From Bolinopsis microptera (Eukaryota > Ctenophora > Tentaculata > Lobata > Bolinopsidae): a stretch of DNA of 64,000 bases. The stretch lies in assembly GCF_026151205.1 (NCBI RefSeq), contig NC_087082.1:3810001-3874000 (forward strand), written 5' to 3'. Position numbers and translations under genes: made by a program. Shown here in pieces: positions 11,601 to 19,714 of the stretch. The notes under the pieces are model-generated. The model saw nothing but the letters and a program-made list of their open reading frames with translations. It did no database searches and had not been told where the DNA came from. Position 1 is the first letter of the stretch. Every line of letters begins with the position of its first letter.

Positions 11601-11987
11601 GTAATAAGGTATACTATGCCGGAGGTAGTACACGTCATGGGCTCAGAGATTGTGTACTCCTCTCCTGTTATCCGATTGGAGTAGCAGGGGTCAGTTTTGA
11701 GGAAGCCTTTAAGGCACATAAGACATTTTCCACAGTCTGTAATAGGACTAGGCGTAGTACTGGGAGTACTGGGGTAATTACCAGGAGCAGCGGTCGGTGG
11801 TATGGGTAAGGGTATGGGAGTGGGTGGTGCTGGACATGGAGGAAGCTGTAAAGAGGGAAGTGGGGCGGAAGGAGTAGGAGGTATAGGCGATGGAAGGGTG
11901 GGAGCATAAGATAAGACCCTTCCACTTCGAAGTTTCATGGAAACAGGAACAGTCCGAAGTACAATAAATCACCAGATGATCTATGAC
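8624..11987 (-). mobile_element. Penelope-like retroelement with N-terminal GIY-YIG (Naiad/Chlamys type)
   Basis: The paralogous flank of receptor 2 reads continuously through this point (20811-20850, gtggcgagtatataacct), so the insertion can be bounded by comparison with that empty site. Candidate 6-bp target duplications tatgac lie at 8624-8629 and 11982-11987. The only long gene is on the minus strand and fills most of the element. The 3' untranslated part is about 8630-8986 and the 5' part is very short. I see no long terminal repeats. The single uninterrupted coding frame and few changes in the flanks suggest a young insertion. Confidence 0.8.
8987..11938 (-). CDS. GIY-YIG endonuclease plus reverse transcriptase (Penelope-like, permuted order)
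   Basis: 983 residues in one frame. The N-terminus is proline-rich (about 10-60). A cysteine motif, CGKCLMCLKGF with a further Cys, follows at about 69-85. Next comes a GIY-YIG nuclease core beginning GIVYLITCEH and continuing LQYVGIS, with a downstream arginine and histidine region (LRTRFTNHRSGLKNGKG). The C-terminal half is a reverse transcriptase: FDFKKLYTNLP carries the first catalytic aspartate, GIPMGCDCASQVADLF is the template-gripping motif, and RYIDDL holds the catalytic aspartate pair. Canonical Penelope elements carry GIY-YIG at the C-terminus. An N-terminal, zinc-finger-linked GIY-YIG is the feature of the Chlamys/Naiad group (established knowledge). Some Naiads use in-frame UGA for selenocysteine, but none is needed here. 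The product would nick DNA and copy its own RNA at the target. Confidence 0.9.
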   Translation of the reverse strand: MKLRSGRVLSYAPTLPSPIPPTPSAPLPSLQLPPCPAPPTPIPLPIPPTAAPGNYPSTPSTTPSPITDCGKCLMCLKGFLKTDPCYSNRITGEEYTISEPMTCTTSGIVYLITCEHPDCPLQYVGISIQSLRTRFTNHRSGLKNGKGSTHHVLHHFTKVHQPSDLRITPLQTVLTSDPNPNSKKKSLTAALKSVEDSLMLSLNTLYPYGLNDRLEKPYYLDAENEFLDGACIYKLFPPRPSSRTSRGSKNSTTSPPPNPNNSNPNITLSYIVKLFKEGNLRACRALICNLKKHQVIDLGSFTSNNIGNATTDIKVCYLIVIDLCNHFKTRSISFLDFKKHNFKVNKKPVNKYSEFVPINFVSKELEYFGLNCILNDSDAMKVFPFKDLSKKFSNPQFRFSTCFKYEKSIRADVTNYKEHVLNNEPISNVNCFCSHYSDFINPSVGHVITGNVDIVKNNKLRKLFKKGYTFIEPVYKNKFAIFRSVKSDLHRYIKSLATKYSVSTKLFDGWRAIVLDTLKPKIFSSKIFCKRNQTVISSEFEDLNVLKEHFIMTSVDKASNNVSFVCKKYYLDNLLHELSSTSTYQVSTDSEEDIVRKHVQFCQKFKIPVNDLSVPFMHMLPKFHKPTLDFRYIAAGVKSSTKVLSKILSGVFKLLGTTLKYLDNFNFKFLNASGFWIVDNKDRVTSNLNYLNNACSAKSVYSFDFKKLYTNLPHDKLIEKLSSLIKLCFEEKKLDFININDQFKARWSGVNKTKWSFTCSDLIDMFKFLMDNIYVKFRGVIYRQVIGIPMGCDCASQVADLFLYWYEHNYITLQVKNKNPVVHTLKHASRYIDDLITPNINNKTVDIICNDIYPAELKIILTNSSNLSTTFLDLDINILNNRFYTKLYDKRRDFNFKVVTFPNLRSNVPVKPSYGVFVGELYRICKSSSVVTEFIHDVKLLIDKLITQNFERKILHRYLKLFINSQPACILRHWHIFTVNDFM

Positions 11988-12717
11988 CTTTTTCTCGGTA
12001 AATAGACACCCGATCTGGGTAAATAATATAAAAATAAGGTTCTCATCAGGTAGTGTGTGGTGAGGTCAAATCTTTTAAAAAAGGAGCTATTCCTTCGCTT
12101 CGGTCTCGTATTATTATTATTATCTCGTATTATTCTCGTACTATTAGGCAGATTAACCTCGATTAAGTGAGAGTACTTTAAATTTTTTGAAACATTTTCT
12201 ATTTTTATGAAAACTGAGTGACCAGTTTTGAAAATCAAATTATAACTTAAATTTATCACATTACTGTGAAATCACAAACCATGATCGAGCTCTTTCAAAT
12301 TCATTTCGAATTGTGTAATGCAGCAGCTATAAATAATATATCAGCAGCTCGATATTCATATAATGCACGTGCAGCAGCGAGAAAATTATTTACAGATAAG
12401 AATCGATCAATGTCGCGTACTAGCAGATTTTAAAAACAAAAGAAGCTCTGTCGCTGACTATATTATATGAAAATTTTGATGATATCGGACTCGCTTCTTT
12501 GCAAAAAATCTATTGTCCTTCAATTCATTGCATCGATCAACCGCCTTTATCTGATTGTGAATAACTGAATAAGAAGGTCATGTGACCCAGCGGCCAGCAT
12601 CACTATATAGCGAGGTGGCGGCGAGCAGGTTGGGAGCTCAAGTCAGTCATTTTACCAAACTGAGCTGTTTGGTAATACTAATGATATCTTGAATACTTTA
12701 TTTACGCTGTGCGCCTG
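11988..12717. other. Conserved flank with an orphan promoter-like sequence
   Basis: No gene. Positions 12020-12719 match 42486-43195 at high identity apart from small indels. A TATA-like ctatatag at about 12602-12609 is followed about 35 bp later by agtcagtcat, resembling an initiator, in both copies. No open frame follows in either copy, because both run into R repeat material. Positions 12039-12053 are a paralogous empty site for the small inverted-repeat element found at 30299 and 42100. Confidence 0.45.
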
Positions 12718-13062
12718 TGCTTTTATAAAATTATTCTTCAAAAAAGCACTAACTTCAATAGCGAATATTTTAATGAAGAAGTAAGGTAGAAAACTTTTCC
12801 GGTAGATTTTCAGAATGCTTGAAATATTATCTAAGGTAGAAATGTCCTCAGATTTTAAATAAAATTACTTTTTGATGGTGTAAAATCGATTTGAAAAGTT
12901 GTTATTTTGTCAAAAATCAAGTTTTAAAAACACTTAAATTGATGACGTCATCAAGTGATGATGATGCCGATAAATTATTTTTCGATATAATTTAGTAAAC
13001 TAAAGTATAAACAATTATCTTTAAAACCTGTTACAATTGACTGCCAAAGCGTCTATCACAAT
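12718..13062. repeat. Left inverted arm of a long foldback
   Basis: This arm is the reverse complement of about 14475-14850 plus the start of 15328 onward, with conserved landmarks such as the cttccggtagattttcag-like stretch and gatgacgtcatcaag near the loop-proximal end. The arm is missing from the related locus at 43195-43200, where the same left flank joins the R start directly. So the arm arrived by a separate event or was lost there. Confidence 0.8.
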
Positions 13063-13425
13063 GCTGGCAAGCATTACCGTTGCCCTTATATTCACAACAC
13101 TATTTACCCCCTATACTATTATATCCCCTTTATTGTTTTCCAGGCATTAAGACTCATCGAAAGTAGTTCAGCAGGTATATTTAAGTTCAAAACATTCTAA
13201 TTCAATGTTAAAGATGACAGGAATAAGAAATAGTTATGTGGAGGTTTTTAAGAAATTTGTGCAAAATACGCGCCAGCATGTTATACGAAATTAGGTAAAA
13301 TACCCAAAATCACCATATTCAGGTGGCTTAAAAACCATGTTAAAATTGAGTTAGAGATCTGAAACTTTGCAGGGCGTCTAGACCTCGTCCAAATCGACTG
13401 TAAAAAAAGTTTCATGTTTCAGGAG

Positions 13426-14376
13426 GTAACACGACTCCTGTCCGACAGCGACATCTGTCCGACAGCGACATCTGTCCGAATCAGGGTACCAGAAAAAAAC
13501 GACATCTGTCCGAAATTGTGACCTGATTTCAATACGACACATTTCCAATTAGAGACATGATCTAAACTGTTACTTGCTAAATTGTATACGTAACATGTCC
13601 AATTTGAGATATGATCTGAGCCATAGTTTACTACCACAGTTTATTTTAATTTGATGTCGATAAATTGGACAATAGTTTCAATGTTATTTAAATGTTATAA
13701 ATTAATTCAATATAATACAATATCACAGAATCAAATCTAAAGCATAGTCAAATTTCCGATAGCTTTAAGGAAATCCATAGGGTTGCTGTAGTTGTCGTAA
13801 TCATCTACAATTCTCTGAAGTTGTCGATCATAACGGATCCATTTGGGTGCACGTGGCTCAGGTAGTTCAGGACAGGGTGAGTGTGGTCAGGAGTAGGAGT
13901 GATCAGTTGTCTGTCCACGGTACGGATGCGGGCTCTGCAACCCTTTCGGAATTCCGAACATTTCCAGTAGGAGGTGTCGTTACTTCGCTTGTCGAAGACG
14001 TATCTGAAGCCATTTAGGATAGGGTTCTCCGAGCCTTGTTTGCGTCCAGGGATAAACTGAAGATTGGTTGCCATTGTGGATTGCGATAAGTGATCTCCAT
14101 ACTGCTGTCCTATATGTACTCGTGTCCTGTGATGTGATCGACAGCTTGTTAGGGTACGGCTAGCACGATCCTGTTCTCAACTAGTCAATCACGTATCGAT
14201 GGATCACATCAGCTTTAGAACGTCACGAGATTACCTGTGAGCTTGTGAAATGCGAATGTGAACCTAAATTCGGACAGATGTCGCCAAAAACGACTCCTGT
14301 CCGACAGCGACATCTGTCCGAAATCCCTAATTCAGCTTTCGGACAGATGTCGCTTTCGGACAGATGTCGCCCAATC
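13426..14376 (-). mobile_element. FLYWCH-domain inverted-repeat element, possibly Mutator-like
   Basis: Inserted in R. The direct repeat gtttcaggag stands at 13416-13425 and 14377-14386, so the target duplication is 9 or 10 bp. In the other R copies this sequence occurs once (for example 21340-21349, gtttcaggag then catcggg). Both ends are inverted and rich in the motif gcgacatctgtccga: forward copies near 13443-13475, inverted copies near 14265-14370. The only gene is a short FLYWCH zinc-finger frame. A 9-bp duplication and FLYWCH domains are both associated with Mutator-like elements (established knowledge), but no catalytic transposase remains, so that class is inference. Confidence 0.75.
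13805..14074 (-). CDS. FLYWCH-type zinc-finger protein fragment
   Basis: 89 residues. The pattern GFRYVFDKRSNDTSYWKC, then GCRARIRT, then DHTHP follows the FLYWCH zinc finger: aromatic F/Y positions, an invariant W-x-C, a second cysteine in GCRAR, and a closing H-x-H. The whole protein is essentially this one DNA- or protein-binding finger, far shorter than a transposase. It lies inside an element with a 9-10 bp target duplication, so it may be what is left of a transposase N-terminus or a small accessory protein. The start at 14074 gives MATNLQFIPGRKQG, in the usual position before the finger. Confidence 0.75.
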   Translation of the reverse strand: MATNLQFIPGRKQGSENPILNGFRYVFDKRSNDTSYWKCSEFRKGCRARIRTVDRQLITPTPDHTHPVLNYLSHVHPNGSVMIDNFREL

Positions 14377-14474
14377 GTTTCAGGAGTATCGGGAAGTGAG
14401 TTTTCTGGAACCCCTGTTTTACAACAGATTGTCGTGAAGGATATATATATAATAAATGTATGTATGTATGTATG

Positions 14475-14850
14475 TATAGACGCTTTGGCAGTCAGTTGTA
14501 GCCTACATTTAAGTGTCCGTAGATTCAAAAGTATAAAAGATACAGTCATTTCGAACCACAGGTTTTAAAGATAATTGTTTATACTTTAGTTTACATTATA
14601 TCGAAAAATAATTTATCGTCATCATCATCACTTGATGACGTCATCAATTTAAGTGTTTTTAAAACTTGATTTTTGACAAAATAACAACTTTTCAAATCGA
14701 TTTTACACTATTAAAAAGTAATTTTATTCAAAATCTGAGGACATTTCTACCTTAGATAATATTTCAAGCATTCTGAAAATCTACCGGAAAAGTTTCCTAC
14801 CTTACTCCTTCATAAAAATATTCGCTATTGAAGTTAGTGCTTTTTTTCCC
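14475..14850. repeat. Right arm of the long foldback, part of R
   Basis: Reverse complement of 12718-13062 over more than 300 bp. Its outer edge coincides with gtgcttttttt, after which a foreign segment interrupts R until 15328. Together the arms could form a stem of over 300 bp with a loop of about 1.4 kb. Confidence 0.75.
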
Positions 14851-15327
14851 CTGCTCTTGCCGAAGGCAAAAAGATCGTAGGGAATAAGTAATAGGGTTTG
14901 GATATATGAGGTGGCCCGACGGTCCTGCGATGTCGACAAAACACAAAAGTCTGCTCTAGCTCCTTCGCAATATAGACCACTCCCCTATGATTATGAGTAT
15001 AGGAAGAGTCTGTTATGCTGCGCGCGACGCTCGGCATGTGTTAGTTAATTGCAGTATCCAACGCGAATTTCAATTGTCAAACGATGCCGTTCAAATAAAA
15101 TTAGGCCAAATTTGTGCGCGGCGTACTAAATATTCGAATACATGCAATCCTGCACGCGCGCAATAACAAATTCAAAATTACTATGAAAATATTGCAATTT
15201 TTCAACAACAAAATAATCTAATATCTAATTTTTATCAATCGATAAAATTAACTTTTCGTTGCAAATATTAACGGTTTAAGCAGGAAAAATTAATCGTGCG
15301 TGGTGTAACCACGGCGAAATTTTTGTA
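14851..15327. other. Unclassified insertion within R
   Basis: The R sequence reads gtgcttttttgaagaat in other copies. Here about 480 bp separate gtgcttttttt from tgaagaataat. The insert has no matching ends and no supported gene: a 67-codon minus-strand frame at 14834-15037 has no domain. Near its right end it carries atcgtgcgtggtgtaacc, also present beside the hAT-like element at about 2291. Confidence 0.5.
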
Positions 15328-15979
15328 TTTGAAGAATAATTTTATAAAAACACAAAAGTTGTGAATTAGTATTCTCTAGTGTTAAGTTGGACCATCCCTT
15401 GGGTTGTGGAGCTCAATTTTGCTTTTTAAAGGTCTAAATTGTGTAATAGGCTAGTTTTAAAGTTGAAAATCGAAAAATTGCACACGTGGGGACACGCCCA
15501 AATTGATTTAAAATAGCTTATATCACTGAAAATTGTTATTTTCACGATTTTTATCAACTTTGGAGTCCCGTTGTGATTCAAGTTCTTTTTGAAATCTTCT
15601 GAAACTTTGCGTGCTTGTCAAACTGTATATTAAATACCACTATGCAAAAATTTACGGTGATTCAATGTTGTATGCCGATGCGCATGCAGCGTCCGCTCAA
15701 AGTTTGCACGTGCGAAAGGTGAGAATTTTGCTCTTCGTGATTTCGAATATATTCTGCTTTCCCACGATATTTAAATGGCATTATATATGAATTAAATGCC
15801 AACTTCAGTGAGTAAAAAGTGCCATATTCAGTCTTTTATCGACAGATATACCTACCTAAAGACAAGGAAATGTTTTCAAAGGTAAAATTTCGAAATCGTT
15901 GAAATTACCCCCTTATAGTTATTCATGAAGTTTTGACTGTGTAAATTATCCTGACATAATAATCAAAAAGAGATGATAT

Positions 15980-16303
15980 TTGACCAAAACTCATAATCAT
16001 GGGTAGAGTGAACCGCTGCCAGTGTCTCTCTTTTCCAAACAAAAGGAAATGATATTAATTTGAGGAACCGTCCGCAAATGCAAATTGATACCGAGAATGA
16101 AATCGGTCGCTCGCTTTTCCCATTCATTCACGGCTCACGAATTGTAATAAAGCTTATTGAATGGGAAAAGCGAGCGACCGATTTCATTCTCGGTATCAAT
16201 TTGCATTTGCGGACGGTTCCTCAATTAATATCATTTCCTTTTGTTTGGAAAAGAGAGACACTGGCAGCGGTTCACTCTACCCATGATTATGGGTTTTGGT
16301 CAA
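15980..16303. repeat. Near-perfect 324-bp palindrome (foldback element)
   Basis: Arms 15980-16127 and 16158-16303 are reverse complements over nearly 150 bp. I see one substitution (actcat against acccat) and one single-base indel, around a loop of about 30 bp. Copies at 29750-30270 and 41551-42071 have the same arms with a loop of over 200 bp, so this one has lost most of its loop. It joins a forward R body to a reversed R fragment. Confidence 0.9.
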
Positions 16304-16334
16304 ATACATCTATATATATAAATATATACATCTA

Positions 16335-17159
16335 TATACTTCACGACAATCTGTTGTAAAACAGAGGTTCCAGAAAACCGTTTCCCGATACTCCTGAAAC
16401 ATGAAATTTTTTTCCAGTCAATTTGGACAAGGACTAGACGCCCTGCAAAGTTTCAGATCTCTAACTCAATTTTAACATGGTTTTTAAGGCACCTGAAAAT
16501 GGCGATTTTGGGTTTTTTACCTAATTTCGTATAACATGCTGGCGCGTATTTTGCGCAAATTTCTTAAGAACCTCCACATAACTATTTCTTATTCCTGTCA
16601 TCTTTAACATTGAATTAGAATGTTTTGAACTTAAATATACCTGCTGAACTACTTTCGATGAGTCTTAATGCCTGGAAAACAATAAAGGGGATATAATAGT
16701 ATAGCCATAGGGGGTAAATAGTGTTGTGAATATAAAGGCAACGGTTATACTTGCCAGCATTGTGACATGCTGGCGCGTATTTTGCGCAGATTTCTTAAAA
16801 ACCTCCACATAACTATTTCTTATTCCTGCCATCTTTAACATTGAATTCAAATGTACACCATTGCTGAACTACTTTCGATGAGTCTCAATGCCTGAAAAAC
16901 AATAACGGGGATATAATAGTATAGGGGGTATAATACTTTTGGACACGAAGGGAGACACACAACGTAAGGCTTGAAATCTTCGTAAAACTACATCATTAGA
17001 GCCTGTAAAAATATTTAACTTTAAGATAAGCAGTAAGCACTCTATCAAGTGAAATTCATACATAATCATCATAGTTTATTAACTCAAACTTAAAAATTAT
17101 GGGGGGTAAATAGTATTCTGAATATAATGGCAACGGTTATGCTTGCCAGCATTGTGATA
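16335..17159 (-). repeat. Two reverse-oriented R fragments upstream of receptor 2
   Basis: The first fragment runs from about 16335 to 16766 and ends at the R terminus ttgccagcattgtga. The second starts at catgctggcgcg and ends at 17159 with gcttgccagcattgtga, directly before the conserved receptor 5' block. The second is interrupted at about 16935-17098 by roughly 160 bp that recurs upstream of receptor 4 (about 53595-53755). Confidence 0.75.
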
Positions 17160-17236
17160 TAGTAGTACTAATAATAGAAGTACTACTGCAACACTAATAC
17201 CCGTATATTTGACAGGCAAGACACAATTGTAGTCAA
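17160..17236 (+). promoter_or_regulatory. Conserved 5' block of receptor 2
   Basis: Matches the block before receptors 1 and 4 from the tagtagtacta palindrome through to the ATG. Here it is immediately preceded by the terminus of a reversed R copy, so anything regulatory further upstream in receptor 1 has been displaced. Confidence 0.5.
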
Positions 17237-19714
17237 ATGGAGAAGATCAAGTCAGCAATCCTACTGTGTGTTATAATACTCAATAAAACTGTCGGCATAT
17301 CATCAACAAATTCAAACTGTAATACAAGTGAAGACGGAAAAGGGCACTTATCTAGAGAAAAAGTGGGAAGGGAAGTGGACGAGAAGGCGGTAAAATCTGT
17401 TTCGCTTTATAAACACCCATTAAGTTTATTCCCTTCCTTTGTAGATCGGTCTAGTTTATATATTTACCCTTCACTGTGTCACAGACTGATTACATCTGGG
17501 AGGTACATGCGCTATAACGATACTGACAGTCGATTTTATCACAAGGACGACGAATTGGATAAAACCTATGATCAAAACATGTCGACAATTTGCCCCATTG
17601 AAATAGATTATTTTAATTTTTACCTGGAATGGAGTGAGATTCTAGTGAATGACACACTATCAGATTTGACAATGGTGGGAGGAGACCTTTACCAATGTGA
17701 AATATTTCAGAGTGAATTATGTAATTCCTACAGTATATGCTCGACTGATGAGTGCAACTGCCGGACCAGAGGAACATACTATCAGTACCAGGTCATGTAC
17801 TGTCCAAGGAGTGACGGAGGGATAGCTTGTATCAGCTTTGCAAATATTTGTGACGGGATAGTTGACTGTGCTGACCAAAGTGATGAGTGCCTTTGTCAGG
17901 ATTCATATGAGTTGTCGTGTCACAAGATACCACAAATAAAACGACTTTGCCTACCCCGAGCCCAGTACTGTTTATATCTACCACAAATAAGAGAATTGGA
18001 CTGCTCAGGCCATCCAGCCGATATTAATTGCACTGACGGAGGTGAAAATTATTATTGCAAAGTAACAAGTGAGCTGGGCGATTGTCTACAAAACTTGAAT
18101 ATACGTAGTCCCGCTGTACTTTCTGGTGGACAAGCGAAGTCAGTTTGTCGTAGTCAGTGTACGAATACAACAGAGTTGAAAAAATGGGAGAAATTTTGTC
18201 AGCATATTGGCTTTATACATTTAGGAATGTCACTTAACTTTGTATTCCAATGTCAAATTGAGAATATGGATGATCCGTTCAAGGAATCATACGCATTATC
18301 TGATATCTGTGATGGTATAATGAATTGCAAAAATAATGCTGATGAGCTTGGTTGTCAGGGACGCTTTTACTGCTCAACAAATGAAACTGTCTCATGGATT
18401 GACGAAAGTAGAGTATGTGATCAAAGGAGAGATTGCACAAATGGGAAAGATGAGTGTGCTGGCTGCATCATGGATGGCTTGGCATCTTCAGAATTCCTGG
18501 TACAATCTATACTCATAACAGTTTTGACAAGTTTTCTAGGACTTAGCACCATAATAATAAATATTGTTGTTGCACTCAAAACCTTACATTCAAGTCAAAA
18601 TTCGAAAGCGGCTCAAATAGACAAACTTTTGCGGCTTCTAATATGCTTTTACGACCTTCTCATGGGAATATATTTGTTACTTATGATGGTTGCAGGAATT
18701 GTGTTGCAGTTCAAGGGTGATTACTGTCAATTTGATGAAGAGTGGCGTGCAAGTTTGCATTGTATGATGCTTGGAATTATATTTTCACTATCTTCTCATG
18801 GATCATTGCTTGTTATTGGCATCATGGGGATAGTGAGATGTATTAAATGTACAATGGGGAGCTCTGTTGAACTGTCTAAAAGAAAGGTTATGATAGTTAC
18901 TGCTGTCGTCTCTCTATTGAACCTGATCCATGCCATTGTACCTACTTTACCTGTTCATCGGATACAAAATGTCTTCCGGACAAGCATAAACCTGGTTGCA
19001 GTTCAAAGAAACCCTTTCATATCGACACAAAAAGGTCCTGACATGATAGAACATGTTCGAAAAATTCACGGCCATTATTTTGAAAACAGTTCATCGACAG
19101 ACATTTCAAAGATTCTGGCCGATCTCAGACATGCTAACATTACCTCTGATGATACAATTTTTGATGTAATTGATATAGGATACTACGGCAACACACCTCT
19201 CTGTATATATAACATCTTTAAGATGCAAAACAGCTATCAATTGTACAAAGTCCTCTATTGCATAGCTGTATCTACTTTACTGATAGTAATTTCAGTAGCA
19301 TACATCATCATTGTCATCGAAGCTAAACGTTCTCGTCGACGAGTTGGCCCAGACAATAATGACAACACAACTCAGTTAGCTCTTAAAGTTTCTCTCATGA
19401 TAATCTCCCAGTTAGTGAGCTGGGTGTCCTTCATGGCTGCTGTCATTCACTTCTCGTGGATCAGTAATAGTCCCCCTCCAGCCAAAACATTTGAAATATT
19501 CGCTCTGGTTGTGATTCCAATCAACAGTCTTCTCAACCCGATATTTTACAGTGGTTTGTATAAAAGTATGACCTCTCTTGTTTGGAGAATATGGAAGAAA
19601 TTAACTCACTCTGTTGATAACGTTGCAACAAACGAAATTGAACTAAATGTCATGGCAAATATTTCGAAAGTAAACGAACAATTAGCTCCTCTGCCAGAAG
19701 ATCAGCCGACTTAA
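17237..19714 (+). CDS. LDLa-repeat rhodopsin-type GPCR, copy 2
   Basis: 825 residues, colinear with copy 1 and differing by scattered substitutions, mostly in the ectodomain (for example RSSLYIYPSLC for GSSLYPSLC, ENYYCK for ENDDYK). Two compensating length changes keep the same total. Signal peptide, three LDLa-like modules, seven membrane segments, long second extracellular loop and NPIFY in TM7 are all retained. No frameshift or stop, so probably functional. The gene lies at the junction where the first 11.8-kb unit starts: its last 770 bp (from about 18944) reappear as the receptor 3 fragment. Confidence 0.9.
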   Translation: MEKIKSAILLCVIILNKTVGISSTNSNCNTSEDGKGHLSREKVGREVDEKAVKSVSLYKHPLSLFPSFVDRSSLYIYPSLCHRLITSGRYMRYNDTDSRFYHKDDELDKTYDQNMSTICPIEIDYFNFYLEWSEILVNDTLSDLTMVGGDLYQCEIFQSELCNSYSICSTDECNCRTRGTYYQYQVMYCPRSDGGIACISFANICDGIVDCADQSDECLCQDSYELSCHKIPQIKRLCLPRAQYCLYLPQIRELDCSGHPADINCTDGGENYYCKVTSELGDCLQNLNIRSPAVLSGGQAKSVCRSQCTNTTELKKWEKFCQHIGFIHLGMSLNFVFQCQIENMDDPFKESYALSDICDGIMNCKNNADELGCQGRFYCSTNETVSWIDESRVCDQRRDCTNGKDECAGCIMDGLASSEFLVQSILITVLTSFLGLSTIIINIVVALKTLHSSQNSKAAQIDKLLRLLICFYDLLMGIYLLLMMVAGIVLQFKGDYCQFDEEWRASLHCMMLGIIFSLSSHGSLLVIGIMGIVRCIKCTMGSSVELSKRKVMIVTAVVSLLNLIHAIVPTLPVHRIQNVFRTSINLVAVQRNPFISTQKGPDMIEHVRKIHGHYFENSSSTDISKILADLRHANITSDDTIFDVIDIGYYGNTPLCIYNIFKMQNSYQLYKVLYCIAVSTLLIVISVAYIIIVIEAKRSRRRVGPDNNDNTTQLALKVSLMIISQLVSWVSFMAAVIHFSWISNSPPPAKTFEIFALVVIPINSLLNPIFYSGLYKSMTSLVWRIWKKLTHSVDNVATNEIELNVMANISKVNEQLAPLPEDQPT

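Larger units (their letters stand above)
13063..15965 (+). mobile_element. Repeat family R, copy 1, split by two insertions
   Basis: R begins with CACAATGCTGGCAAGCA (about 13065) and runs through tracts shared with the copies around the three Helitrons: gttaaaattgagttagagat, then a tagacgctttggcagtca tract, then gatgacgtcatcaa, then cacgtggggacacgcccaaa. It is interrupted by the FLYWCH-domain element (13426-14376) and by about 480 bp at 14851-15327. No protein is encoded by R itself, and short open frames in it are broken in at least one copy. At 14533/14534 this copy preserves, uninterrupted, the site occupied by Helitrons in the two tandem units. The class of R is unknown. Confidence 0.75.

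Noticed and set aside
12040-12120. Possible hammerhead ribozyme near the Penelope-like element
   Set aside because: The minus strand has ctgatgag but lacks the matching GAAA core and supporting stems. The paralogous copies at 30.68 and 42.48 kb read ctgttgag, so the motif is not conserved.
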